From: Paenibacillus sp. URB8-2
GTDB taxonomy: Bacteria > Bacillota > Bacilli > Paenibacillales > Paenibacillaceae
Length of the DNA: 64,000 nucleotides
Direction of reading: 5' to 3'
Assembly (NCBI RefSeq): GCF_013393385.1
Contig: NZ_AP023239.1
Location: 4,588,001 to 4,652,000, forward strand
Shown: positions 7,935 to 15,287 of the stretch, in pieces
How the letters are laid out: every line of letters begins with the position of its first letter
Numbering within the stretch: position 1 is the stretch's first letter
Position numbers and translations under genes: made by a program
Notes under the pieces: generated by a model
Told to the model about the DNA's origin: nothing
Seen by the model: only the letters and a program-made list of their open reading frames with translations
Databases searched by the model: none

Positions 7935-8888
7935 TTAACTTCCAAAATCCTTATTTCTTAAATAAACATCCATCTCATCATCTGTCTTGATCGGATCATA
8001 CTCACTCTTTACTTTTCCTATCTTAATATCCTCAGTTATATGTATAAAAAACTTTTTGAAGTTTTCATTAAGTCCAATTAGTCTATCTATTGTAGTCCAA
8101 TCAAGATCACTTCTATCTCTAGCTGGTAATATAATCTCGCTCTGTGATACAACCTCACTATTAAGCTTGATAATCCCAATACCAAAAGCACTACTTAACC
8201 TTTGTAACTCGTTCATCAATTCCGCATCATCTTTGATCTCTAAACAAACTAAATATCCTTCATTAGCCCAACTTGAATTCGAGACAGCTTGAAAATAATA
8301 CTCTCTTAAATTAGAAAAATTCAAATTAACTTTAAGCTCAAATGAATATAGTTTAATCGAATTTACTGATAGTGATTTCTGTACATCAGTGGTCAATTTA
8401 TCGAAATCTTCAAACGGAAAATAAACTCCTACAATATCTGGATGAATCCATTTATTTTCACCTTTTTGCTTTTTAAGCGAGTATTCGTGATAAATTGTGC
8501 GAGAATATGCCTTAAAGTGTTGATCTTCATTAATAAATTTTACGAGTATAGGATGCAAATCTCGTTCATTAAACTTATAATTTTTTTTGAATTGCTCTTT
8601 ACTTTCTAATTTTTTCTCTATCTCTGAAGGAATTTCTTCTTCCTGATATTCTCTTAAATAAAATCGAGTTGGACGTTTTCCAACCTTAACATACTTCGAA
8701 TTTAAATTATCTCTCATATTCACATAAATTCTTGCGCTAATAGTCTTCCATGGAGTCTTACCTACACTACCAACTTTCTTATCGACCCCTAATTCTTTTG
8801 CTTTATCCCATATCTCTCGCTCAGATAGAGGTTCTTTTACCTTTTTGAATACTTCATCTATTAAATCGAAGAATGAATAGGAAGCCAT
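7935..8888 (-). CDS. HARE-HTH protein with restriction-like nuclease domain (cassette 10)
   Basis: The 317-residue protein begins with a HARE-HTH domain at residues 1-80 (FFDLIDEVFKK, LSEREIWDKAKE, TISARIYVNMRD, RFYLRE), known from chromatin and restriction proteins. Residues about 105-240 contain HPDIVGV (Asp151), SFELKVNL (Glu184, Lys186) and YYFQAVSNSSWANEGYLV. This fits the D...ExK core of PD-(D/E)xK nucleases and matches the COG2958-type arrangement of HTH plus nuclease-like domain. A defence or DNA-damage role is inferred, not shown. ATG 8888 follows AGGGGGAAATTCA. It stands as a single-gene cassette. Confidence 0.75.
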   Translation of the reverse strand: MASYSFFDLIDEVFKKVKEPLSEREIWDKAKELGVDKKVGSVGKTPWKTISARIYVNMRDNLNSKYVKVGKRPTRFYLREYQEEEIPSEIEKKLESKEQFKKNYKFNERDLHPILVKFINEDQHFKAYSRTIYHEYSLKKQKGENKWIHPDIVGVYFPFEDFDKLTTDVQKSLSVNSIKLYSFELKVNLNFSNLREYYFQAVSNSSWANEGYLVCLEIKDDAELMNELQRLSSAFGIGIIKLNSEVVSQSEIILPARDRSDLDWTTIDRLIGLNENFKKFFIHITEDIKIGKVKSEYDPIKTDDEMDVYLRNKDFGS

Positions 8889-8947
8889 TGAATTTCCCCC
8901 TCTTGAATTACACTATTATAATCATTTTATTTAGTAAGCATTCTTTC

Positions 8948-9128
8948 AGATAACGTTGTTGTATTCGCGACGTTCATTCACCCTAAGCTGCCAGAGTCTT
9001 GCGTCGAGCACGATCTCGGCTGGCCGCGATGCGGTTGGGTGAATGGATGTGGCCTGGCAACTACATCTTCGACTTATCTTCCGGGACCGAGGCGGCTTGT
9101 CCGCCGATGTGTGAACACATTGTTATCT
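8948..9128 (-). repeat. attC-like site 9 (longest)
   Basis: Opens with AGATAAC-G and closes with GTTATCT; 181 bp. The outer arms GTATTCGCG and TGTGAACACA are less regular than elsewhere. The inner arm pairs TTCATTCACCC with GGGTGAATG. It shares CCGCGATGCGGTT and the GTGTGAACACATTGTTAT end with sites 5 and 11. Confidence 0.8.
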
Positions 9129-9181
9129 GATGCCAGCAACTTCGAAGATTCACCCTTAAAATCGCTTTATTCATGCTTTAT

Positions 9182-9451
9182 TTATTTGTTTATTGGCGAC
9201 TTTTCCTTTTCCCATTCTGTAGGCCCTTCATTAGAAGGTATGAATCTCCTCCAATAGTCACCGGTTTGTTGATCAAATATTATGATATTGTTTTCGTTTA
9301 CATTTATCATTTGATATCGATTGCCATTTTGGTCTTTACTGTCGTTCTGATTTGATTCTCCTTTAAAAGATATACCTAATAGAAAGCCAAATATTCCAGA
9401 AATGAGAACTAGCGTCAAAATAGAGACTGCGATAATTGTCTTGTTTTTCAT
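9182..9451 (-). CDS. small membrane-anchored protein (cassette 9)
   Basis: An 89-residue protein with a positively charged start and one membrane helix at residues 5-29 (IIAVSILTLVLISGIFGFLLG). A hydrophilic outer part contains YQMINVNENNIIIFDQQTGDYWRRF. The last stretch resembles short proteins that place a nucleotide- or substrate-like loop outside the membrane, but no family can be named. The ATG at 9451 follows AGGGAGAGGAATA. It is one of the shortest cassettes. Confidence 0.65.
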   Translation of the reverse strand: MKNKTIIAVSILTLVLISGIFGFLLGISFKGESNQNDSKDQNGNRYQMINVNENNIIIFDQQTGDYWRRFIPSNEGPTEWEKEKSPINK

Positions 9452-9496
9452 TATTCCTCTCCCTCAATTCACTAGAAAATCCATCTTGCTGGTTTC

Positions 9497-9611
9497 AGAT
9501 AACGTTCTGGTATTCACGAACCCGTTAGGGTTGTCTGCCTGCCAATCGCTTCCCCGATTTCTCTTCCGCAGACCCAGGGCGTTAGCCCGCAGCGTGAATG
9601 CTGTGTTATGA
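9497..9611 (-). repeat. attC-like site 8 (shortest, one inner arm missing)
   Basis: Opens with AGATAAC-G and closes with GTTATGA; only 115 bp. Outer arms are GTATTCACG and GCGTGAATGC, with one G-T pair. The AGGCTTAAGG arm present elsewhere is absent; CGAACCC is followed directly by GTTAGGGTTGTCTGCC. It is a natural deletion that shows which part is dispensable for the site's outline. Confidence 0.8.
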
Positions 9612-9856
9612 GATAGTTCGGGCCTTCCTTGAATCTGCTAAATTGTTCTTAATCTTAAGCACGTTCTCGATCTTAAAATCAGTCTTTGATCTGGATCGTC
9701 CCTTGAACTTAAATTATTTGTTTACGAATTTAACTATGTGTAGCCTGATCTTCTCGAATCGATCTTGTTTTACATTGTGTTATAGAGTAGTTAGGAGCTG
9801 GTTAGTTACTATAATCAGTTTGTGGTATTCCTTGAATTTACCTTTCAAAATATCTT
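9612..9856. other. non-coding tail of cassette 8, possible old site remnant
   Basis: No believable gene on either strand. At 9775-9800 the sequence ATTGTGTTATAGAGTAGTT resembles the site end GCTGTGTTATGAGATAGTT at 9600-9619, and both are followed by CCTTGAATYT-like text. This suggests a decayed duplicate of an attC 3' end, or a fused older cassette. Weak evidence. Confidence 0.3.
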
Positions 9857-10307
9857 TTAATATGTCTTTCTAATGATTGTATGATGTCGTTCTGTCGTCT
9901 TCTTCATCTCTAAGATTTCAAATATTCCTTCAGGGTATAAGGGTTTGATTCGTAATTCATCAATTGTTTTCCATTTTAACTTTATTCCTTCACATTCTTT
10001 ATGCAATTGAACTGTACAAGATCTGATTCGGTGTTAAGTTTACACCAATGAAGTAATGTACAGTCATGTCTTTGCTTTCCGTCATACTCTATAATACTTT
10101 CATTTATTAATGCGAGGTCCCAACTGAAACTGTTAAATCAAATCCTTCTAGTAATTCTCTAACTATTGCTTCACTTGCTGTTTCACCAAATTCGATGCTC
10201 CCACCAGGAAATCTGTAAAAGGATTCATCCGTATCACATTGAACTAAAAATCTTGTGAATTCATGATTACAAATAATTCCTTCCGCTCTTTGTAGTGGCT
10301 TTGGCAT
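9857..10307 (-). pseudogene. frameshifted Nudix hydrolase (cassette 8)
   Basis: Three consecutive frames on the minus strand form one Nudix protein. The first 65 residues from ATG 10307 hold AEGIICNHEF and the Nudix box GGSIEFGETASEAIVRELLE. After a frameshift near 10120, ALINESIIEYDGKQRHDCTL continues; after a second near 10020, HKECEGIKLKWKTIDELRIK leads to a TAA at 9857-9859. The Nudix box also reads RELLEGFDL, with Gly where the metal-binding Glu of REUxEExGU is expected. The gene is probably inactive. Intact relatives hydrolyse nucleoside diphosphate derivatives. Confidence 0.8.
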
Positions 10308-10384
10308 ACACTATTCATCCTTCTCCTATTATTTCTTGTAATTTGATCTTAATGGTTTATTGTCTTTATGTTATAGACGGTTTC

Positions 10385-10544
10385 CGATAACGTTCCCGCA
10401 TTCACGAACCTGAGAGCCTTAAGGGCATAGGCCCGGCCGCGACGCGGTTAGGTTCGCAGGGTTGTCGCCTGAATCTGCTCCCCTGATATCCCTCTGGCGA
10501 CCAAGGGACTCGGAGAGTACGGCAGCGTGAATGCATTGTTATGT
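10385..10544 (-). repeat. attC-like site 7
   Basis: Opens with CGATAAC-G and closes with GTTATGT. Outer arms are GCATTCACG and GCGTGAATGC. The inner arm pairs GAACCTGAGAGCCTTAA with GGTTAGGTTC, and CCGGCCGCGACGCGG lies at its tip. The second arm pairs TTGTCGCC with GGCGACCAA. Confidence 0.85.
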
Positions 10545-10582
10545 GATGTCAACGACATCTTCGAATTACTGGGAGAGCCCTT

Positions 10583-11194
10583 TCAATGATTACTTCTCAC
10601 GGATTCCGACTTATCTATTATTCTGGTCACGCATTCGGGAAAATGTGTATTAAATTCACGACGCTTAGATTGAATTGTCGTGGTGTTAACATCAATAAAA
10701 TCACATTCTCTAGCCAGTACTATGAATTGTTTCGGCAAATTTTCTTGAAAAGTTATATATGCCGTTATACTGTGTCCATCACTTTTATGTGGCCTGTCCT
10801 TCCATGGAGTCTTAGTGCCCTGACAAGAATATTTAGTTCGAAGTCCCATTAAGTTTAATCTATTTATTATGTCTACAATTTCCTCATCAATTTCATTATT
10901 GTTACGTCGCTCCACGGTATCCTTCTTGATATTGAACTGTTCCCGGTAATTTATGTCTCCACAAAATTTTGAAATAAATCGTTTATAATGATTGTCACTA
11001 TAGTCACTAACGAGAAAGTGCCTATAATACTCATCAACAATATGGTTATTGATATCAAACAGTCTAATATTACAAGTATAGCAGCCTTCATTGTTATCAG
11101 GTTGAAAATCATAAGTATATGCAGACAATGTAAATACAGCCCTTTTGCCTTCCTCAATTTTCCGCCTTGTCTTTTCTTCCAGCATGAGCCCCAC
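10583..11194 (-). CDS. hypothetical protein, 203 residues (cassette 7)
   Basis: It begins with GTG at 11194, spaced ideally behind AGGAGGGATTTT. No family recognised with confidence. The N-terminal half reads TLSAYTYDFQPDNNEGCYTC and looks like a beta-rich domain. The C-terminal half has LMGLRTKYSCQGTKTPWKD and HSITAYITFQENLP, a pattern seen in small phage and cassette proteins that pair a Cys-Gln-Gly turn with a following His. A metal site is conceivable but unproven. Single-gene cassette. Confidence 0.65.
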   Translation of the reverse strand: MGLMLEEKTRRKIEEGKRAVFTLSAYTYDFQPDNNEGCYTCNIRLFDINNHIVDEYYRHFLVSDYSDNHYKRFISKFCGDINYREQFNIKKDTVERRNNNEIDEEIVDIINRLNLMGLRTKYSCQGTKTPWKDRPHKSDGHSITAYITFQENLPKQFIVLARECDFIDVNTTTIQSKRREFNTHFPECVTRIIDKSESVRSNH

Positions 11195-11240
11195 AAAATC
11201 CCTCCTATTCAGAACATTTCATGATCTTACCGTTGATTTC

Positions 11241-11400
11241 ATATAACATTTGTGTATTCACGACGTCCCACCACCTTAATCCCGTAGGGCGGCCGCGATG
11301 CGGTTAGGTGATGCGGATGTGTCCAGCTGATTACTCTCCTCTGAAATGCCTCGGGCGGACCGAGGGCCGAATGGCCCGAAGCGTGAATATGGTGTTAGAC
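11241..11400 (-). repeat. attC-like site 6
   Basis: Opens with ATATAAC and closes with GTTAGAC. Outer arms are GTATTCACG and GCGTGAATATG. The inner arm pairs CACCACCTTAA with TTAGGTGATG (one mismatch), and CGGCCGCGATGCGG lies at the tip. The stop codon of the upstream gene lies only six bases away. Confidence 0.85.
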
Positions 11401-11406
11401 AAAGGA

Positions 11407-12027
11407 TCACTCTTCCTTGTATAAACTATCAAAATACTCTCTCCAATAGTTCACTATCCAATCATTATATTTAACATAGAGATGTCTTAATTGTTCCTTA
11501 GATCTAGAATGAATGATACAACCTCTATCATCATACATGTTAAATACAATGTTCTTATCTTTACTAATAAAATATACTCTTTGACCTATAGATGGCTCTA
11601 TGCCCTGCTCATAATGACTAATTCCTTCAAGTATTTCTCTATATGGAAATGATGAAACGAGCCCTGTTAAGACTTTGATTTGATATTCATTTTTTATTTC
11701 AATTCTATTTCCTTCATCATCCACGTCTTCATCTAAATCAAATAATGTTTCTTCTTCTATTGTCTTACCATTCAGTAGTTCGTAAATATATTCATGTGTT
11801 GTATTACCAAACATAGGATCTTCTTGATTACCCCAATCTTTGATAAAAACATAGATAAAGTCACTTTGATTAAATGTTTCTTCAAATATAGTTACAACTC
11901 TTTGGTTTACTTGTTTTATTCTTCGATTGGATCCATTACGAAATGGTTCTCCTAGTTCAAATCTAATATGAACATCACTTCCGAAATTCGGAAAGTTATT
12001 ATCAATGTATTCAATAATGTTTTTCAT
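11407..12027 (-). CDS. DUF3885-family protein (cassette 6)
   Basis: A 206-residue acidic cytosolic protein. The C-terminal part carries the DUF3885 signature: VFNMYDDRGCIIHSRSKEQL, then LYVKYNDWIVNYWRE. The N-terminal part (HIRFELGEPFRNGSN, IYVFIKDWGNQ) also fits the family, which is common in Bacillales accessory regions and has no established biochemical role. In this family the YDDRG segment is often found in proteins next to polymorphic toxins, so an immunity-like role is possible. ATG 12027 follows AGGAGTGTCAA. Confidence 0.75.
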   Translation of the reverse strand: MKNIIEYIDNNFPNFGSDVHIRFELGEPFRNGSNRRIKQVNQRVVTIFEETFNQSDFIYVFIKDWGNQEDPMFGNTTHEYIYELLNGKTIEEETLFDLDEDVDDEGNRIEIKNEYQIKVLTGLVSSFPYREILEGISHYEQGIEPSIGQRVYFISKDKNIVFNMYDDRGCIIHSRSKEQLRHLYVKYNDWIVNYWREYFDSLYKEE

Positions 12028-12071
12028 TTGACACTCCTATAATCCTTAATTAATAGTTCTTGTGATCTTTC

Positions 12072-12244
12072 GTCTAACGTTACCGTGTTCACGACGTCCA
12101 TTCACCTTAAGCTGCCAGAGTCGTGCGACTAGCACGATCTCGACCGGCCGCGATGCGGTTAGGTGAATGGATGTGTCCCGGCAATCAATTCCTCGACATA
12201 CCTTGAGGCGGCTTCTCCGCCGATACGTGAACACATTGTTAGAT
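12072..12244 (-). repeat. attC-like site 5
   Basis: Opens with GTCTAAC-G and closes with GTTAGAT. Outer arms are GTGTTCACG and ACGTGAACACA. The inner arm pairs GTCCATTCACCTTAA with TTAGGTGAATGGA. It shares GCTGCCAGAGTCNTGCG with site 9, showing two sites of common origin carried by unrelated genes. Confidence 0.85.
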
Positions 12245-12281
12245 GAAGTAAATGCCTTCTTTGAATATCCTGGATAATTCT

Positions 12282-12743
12282 TTATTGTTCTATTTCAAAT
12301 CTAAAATGACTACCTATTTCAGCATTCTTTCCTGTACACTCCTCTAACTTATATTCTATTGTTGTTCCATTAATATTCTTGGTAAAATTGTTACATACTG
12401 TACTTTTCACATTGCTCGAACCAAATTTATCATTTGAATTATCATATTTGTATGTAATGGATTTTCCATCAAAATTAAAATCATAAAATATTGGATCGCC
12501 TTCAATTGTATACCGGGTTATTCTTATTTTATCTTTCCTTTTTTCTTCTATATTGAGAATAAATGAATCTAATTTTTCTGCGTTCGTGACTTTTCCATGA
12601 AGATCAACAATATCGCCGCGATTAATCGCGGCATTAGAATCATATCCTCGATCACTTTCTTTAATATAATCATCTGAACTACTGCATGATATTAATGTTG
12701 TAAAAACTATCAATAGAACGATTGGTATTAATATATTCTTCAA
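12282..12743 (-). CDS. DUF4362-family lipoprotein (cassette 5)
   Basis: A 153-residue protein with a lipoprotein signal (hydrophobic residues 4-18, lipobox LISC with Cys20). The mature part has DIVDLHGKVTNAEKLDSFIL, KIRITRYTIEGDPIFYD and ITYKYDNSNDKFGSS, the DUF4362 pattern found in Bacillales lipoproteins. It is predicted to be attached to the outer face of the membrane; function is unknown. The start is TTG at 12743, placed behind GGGGGAATATCA. Single-gene cassette. Confidence 0.8.
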   Translation of the reverse strand: MKNILIPIVLLIVFTTLISCSSSDDYIKESDRGYDSNAAINRGDIVDLHGKVTNAEKLDSFILNIEEKRKDKIRITRYTIEGDPIFYDFNFDGKSITYKYDNSNDKFGSSNVKSTVCNNFTKNINGTTIEYKLEECTGKNAEIGSHFRFEIEQ

Positions 12744-12777
12744 TGATATTCCCCCTCAATAACCTTGCATATATTTC

Positions 12778-12934
12778 ACCTAACGTTGTTGTATTCACGA
12801 ACCCGAGAGGCTTAAGGCAGCGCAGCTGCCGGGTCGAAGACTTAGCCTCGCAGGGTTGTCTGCCTGCCAATACCTCCTCGAAATTTCTTCCGCAGACCCA
12901 GGGCGTAGCCCGCAGCTTGAATGCATTGTTATGT
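12778..12934 (-). repeat. attC-like site 4
   Basis: Opens with ACCTAAC-G and closes with GTTATGT. Outer arms are GTATTCACG and GCTTGAATGC. The first inner arm pairs GAGGCTTAAGG with ACTTAGCCTC and is tipped by GCAGC-GCA-GCTGC; the second pairs GTCTGC with GCAGAC. Confidence 0.85.
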
Positions 12935-12961
12935 GAAGTAACATGCTTTCAAGGGTAACCC

Positions 12962-13596
12962 TCAAATATCTTTATAAATAATCTCTATATTAGGTTTCTT
13001 AATCTCTATAAAATATCTAAATACTTTCTTTCTAAGTCTTAATAAAATTGATGCTGCCCGACCCAGAGTATCAAGAGATTTCTTTAGGTTCTTTCCTTCT
13101 CCAAGATATTTAAATACTAAATGCGTTGATATTAAGTCAGAAATAAAGCCCTCTCAGTCCCTTCAATAAGTTCAAATAATTCCAAGTCATAATTCTTTAC
13201 TTTTTTGAGAACTTGTTTTAAGTCTTTATTATCTAACTTTGGATAATGAAATGAATTGTTCCTAAAGCTATTTAAGTTTGTGTATGTTCTCTGTTCTTCT
13301 TCTGTATCAAAAATCATTAATAATTCGTTAAAATCTTCTTGATCCTTACAATTAAACATAGAAATAAAGTCAGTTATCTCCTTGTACTGCATTGAGTCCT
13401 TAAAAAAATCTACTGCTTCTTTTAAATGAGAAGAAGCTAATTTAAAAAAATAAAGCGACAATGCAGAGTGTTCTTCTTGCTTGGAATGTTGTTCAATCTT
13501 TGAATTAGTAAATAAAAGGTCATTACTAATTGAATAAAATTGAATTACCCACCTGGATACAGCATCGTTTGAGTCAAATATTTCACCAATTCTCAT
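12962..13596 (-). pseudogene. frameshifted helical protein, HEPN-like (cassette 4)
   Basis: The first 154 residues from ATG 13596 are helical: WVIQFYSISNDLLFTNSKIE, SALSLYFFKLASSHLKEAV, and TYTNLNSFRNNSFHYPK. The last has an R-x4-5-H-like pattern (RNNSFH) that suggests a HEPN or HEPN-related protein. The frame stops at 13132, but the next frame continues seamlessly as FISDLISTHLVFKYLGEGKN and RAASILLRLRKKVFRYFIE to a TGA at 12962-12964. One base change near 13140 has split a protein of about 210 residues. The ribosome site AGGGGGA abuts the ATG unusually closely. Confidence 0.7.
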
Positions 13597-13643
13597 TCCC
13601 CCTATATAACCCCTTTATAATTTTTTGTATTCCGTGTTATTTC

Positions 13644-13805
13644 ACATAACGTTTCAGCATTCACGAACCCGAGAACCTTAAGGGGCTTTGTCCCGGCCGC
13701 GACGCGGTTAGGTTCCCAGGGTTGTCCGCTGAATTCACTTCTCCGAATTGCCTCTGCGGACCGAGGTCGGCGGATGCCGACCGATATGTGAATGCGGTGT
13801 TATGT
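13644..13805 (-). repeat. attC-like site 3
   Basis: Opens with ACATAAC-G and closes with GTTATGT. Outer arms are GCATTCACG and TGTGAATGC. The inner arm pairs GAACCCGAGAACCTTAA with GGTTAGGTTC, and CCGGCCGCGACGCGG is at the tip. The second arm pairs GTCCGCTG with CTGCGGAC. Confidence 0.85.
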
Positions 13806-13840
13806 GATGTTATCGCCTTCATTGAGTTTACTTCCAGTAT

Positions 13841-14350
13841 CTATGCCATGTATTGATACGTATCGTCAATCCTAATAAATCCATTAACATTCTTAAGTCG
13901 ATCCCTATGGAATATGCCTGATCGATTGTGAAAATTACCTTCTGCTGTAATTACTTTATCCTTGTCCATGCCCAGAACCACTCCAATGTGATCTTGGGGC
14001 CCGTCACCTAAAATGTTATCGAAGATAATCAAATCCCCATGTTCTGGGGTATAAGTTAGGTCACTTGCTTGAAAGTAAAATCCAGTTAATTGACTCCAAT
14101 CTAACCAAGCTTTAACCCATGCAAAATTGCAAGTAACGGGTTCCGGATATCGAATTGGAAGCTTCAACCCAGCTTCACAGCAACAGTGATATACAAAAGC
14201 AGCACACCAATCGAATCCTATATTCTTATCCTTCCTAGGAAAATACCCAAGTATTGGTTCTAAATCAGGTCCACATTTCTTATCATTTCCAACCAAAGGT
14301 CTTGAGGCTAGTTCTTTGGCAATTTCAGCAATTATAATTCTTCTACTCAC
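13841..14350 (-). CDS. CHAP-domain amidase/peptidase without signal peptide (cassette 3)
   Basis: A 169-residue protein that is essentially one CHAP (NlpC/P60-like) domain. FDWCAAFVYHCC gives the nucleophile Cys49, PQDHIGVVLG gives His121, and ITAEGN provides the third polar residue. GDLIIFDN is the usual strand between them. CHAP enzymes cleave peptidoglycan or other gamma-glutamyl and amide bonds. There is no signal peptide and no second, wall-binding domain. It may therefore act in the cytoplasm, need another exporter, or be a mobile toxin or effector domain. ATG 14350 follows GAGGAGAAACAGCC. Confidence 0.8.
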   Translation of the reverse strand: MSRRIIIAEIAKELASRPLVGNDKKCGPDLEPILGYFPRKDKNIGFDWCAAFVYHCCCEAGLKLPIRYPEPVTCNFAWVKAWLDWSQLTGFYFQASDLTYTPEHGDLIIFDNILGDGPQDHIGVVLGMDKDKVITAEGNFHNRSGIFHRDRLKNVNGFIRIDDTYQYMA

Positions 14351-14391
14351 GGCTGTTTCTCCTCGAGACTTTTTGTTTTTGCGATAATTTC

Positions 14392-14557
14392 ACATAACGT
14401 CCTGGTATTCACGAACCCGAGAGCCTTAAGTGAGCGTAAGCGAACGGGTCGTCAGACTTAGGTTCGCAGAGGTTGTCCGGCTGATTCTGCTTCCTGACTT
14501 CTTAACTTCGGCCGGACCAAGGAGCGTTAGCGACGCAGCGTGAATACGGTGTTATGG
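14392..14557 (-). repeat. attC-like site 2
   Basis: Opens with ACATAAC-G and closes with GTTATGG. Outer arms are GTATTCACG and GCGTGAATAC. The inner arm pairs GAGCCTTAAG with ACTTAGGTTC and is tipped by GAGCGTAAGCGAACGGG; the second arm pairs TTGTCCGGC with GCCGGACCAA. Confidence 0.85.
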
Positions 14558-14606
14558 GATGTTGACAACTTCTTCGATTAACCAATATAAATCTTTGGAT
14601 AGTTCC

Positions 14607-15062
14607 TTAGTGTTTATAGCCTTTCCTAATCATTCCATCATGAAATAACTCGATCACATAATCATTTTCCTTATATATCCATACATCTGGAGAAACAGCT
14701 GTTACATCATCAATATTCTTTAGAATCTCAACTAGTTTTGCTTCGATAACCGGTTCTTCGCCATGACTCCATACAATTAGGCACCGTTCTTCTAAATCAG
14801 TCAGATTCTTATTTAGATCTTCGATAGTTATCTCTTGATATTGCTTGTTCTTCCAGTCTATTCGGCCATACGTAGTAAATGGGTATTCTTCTTCAAATTT
14901 TTGATAGATCTCTTCCGTTTTCTGTTGGCTATAAATAGCCACTTCATCCCCAAGAGCGACCAAGCATTCTTCAAATAAAGAGTTGGACATTTTCTTTTTG
15001 TTTTTCGACTTTTGTCGTTCAAGTAGGTATTGAAGTCTATTTCTTCTTTCATTTACATCCAT
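14607..15062 (-). CDS. CDI-toxin immunity-like protein (cassette 2)
   Basis: A 151-residue soluble protein. The core matches a family annotated as CDI toxin immunity proteins: SLFEECLVALGDEVAIYS, FTTYGRIDWKN, CLIVWSHGEEPVIEAKL and NIDDVTAVSPDVWIY. The first 24 residues (MDVNERRNRLQYLLERQK and a Lys run) are an additional charged helix. Immunity proteins bind and block one partner toxin. No toxin gene is next to it, so here it would be an orphan immunity gene. The family match is from memory of its motifs and should be tested. Confidence 0.6.
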   Translation of the reverse strand: MDVNERRNRLQYLLERQKSKNKKKMSNSLFEECLVALGDEVAIYSQQKTEEIYQKFEEEYPFTTYGRIDWKNKQYQEITIEDLNKNLTDLEERCLIVWSHGEEPVIEAKLVEILKNIDDVTAVSPDVWIYKENDYVIELFHDGMIRKGYKH

Positions 15063-15096
15063 GTCTAGCCCTCACTAATAGTTTTGTGTCAATTTC

Positions 15097-15255
15097 CCAT
15101 AACGTTGTTGCATTCGCGAACCCGAGAGGCTTAAGGCGCACCAGCGCCGGGTCGCCAGACTTAGCCTCGCAGGGTTGTCTGCCTGCCAATCGCTTCTGTG
15201 ATTTCTCTTCCGCAGACCGAGGGCGTTAGCCCGCAGCGTGAATGCTGTGTTATAC
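15097..15255 (-). repeat. attC-like site 1 (next to recombinase end)
   Basis: Opens with CCATAAC-G and closes with GTTATAC. Outer arms are GCATTCGCG and GCGTGAATGC. The first inner arm pairs GAGGCTTAAGG with ACTTAGCCTC and is tipped by GGCGC-ACCA-GCGCC; the second pairs GTCTGC with GCAGAC. The end GGCGTTAGCCCGCAGCGTGAATGCTG is nearly the same as in site 8. Confidence 0.9.
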
Positions 15256-15287
15256 GTAGTTACCGCCTTCCTTGAGTCGCTTAAAAA

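Noticed and set aside
9598..9873. 91-codon plus-strand frame in the cassette 8 tail
   Set aside because: It begins in an attC-like end, runs against all cassette genes, and has no ribosome site or recognisable domain.
2332..15255. Regularly repeated palindromes read as a CRISPR array
   Set aside because: Repeats are 115-181 bp, diverged, 350-1150 bp apart and separated by genes; no 30-40-bp spacers and no cas genes.
2332..15255. Repeats read as group II introns, ncRNA genes or simple terminators
   Set aside because: No domain V-like end or intron protein, no T runs after the stems, and the TAAC/GTTA bounds with co-varying arms fit attC better.
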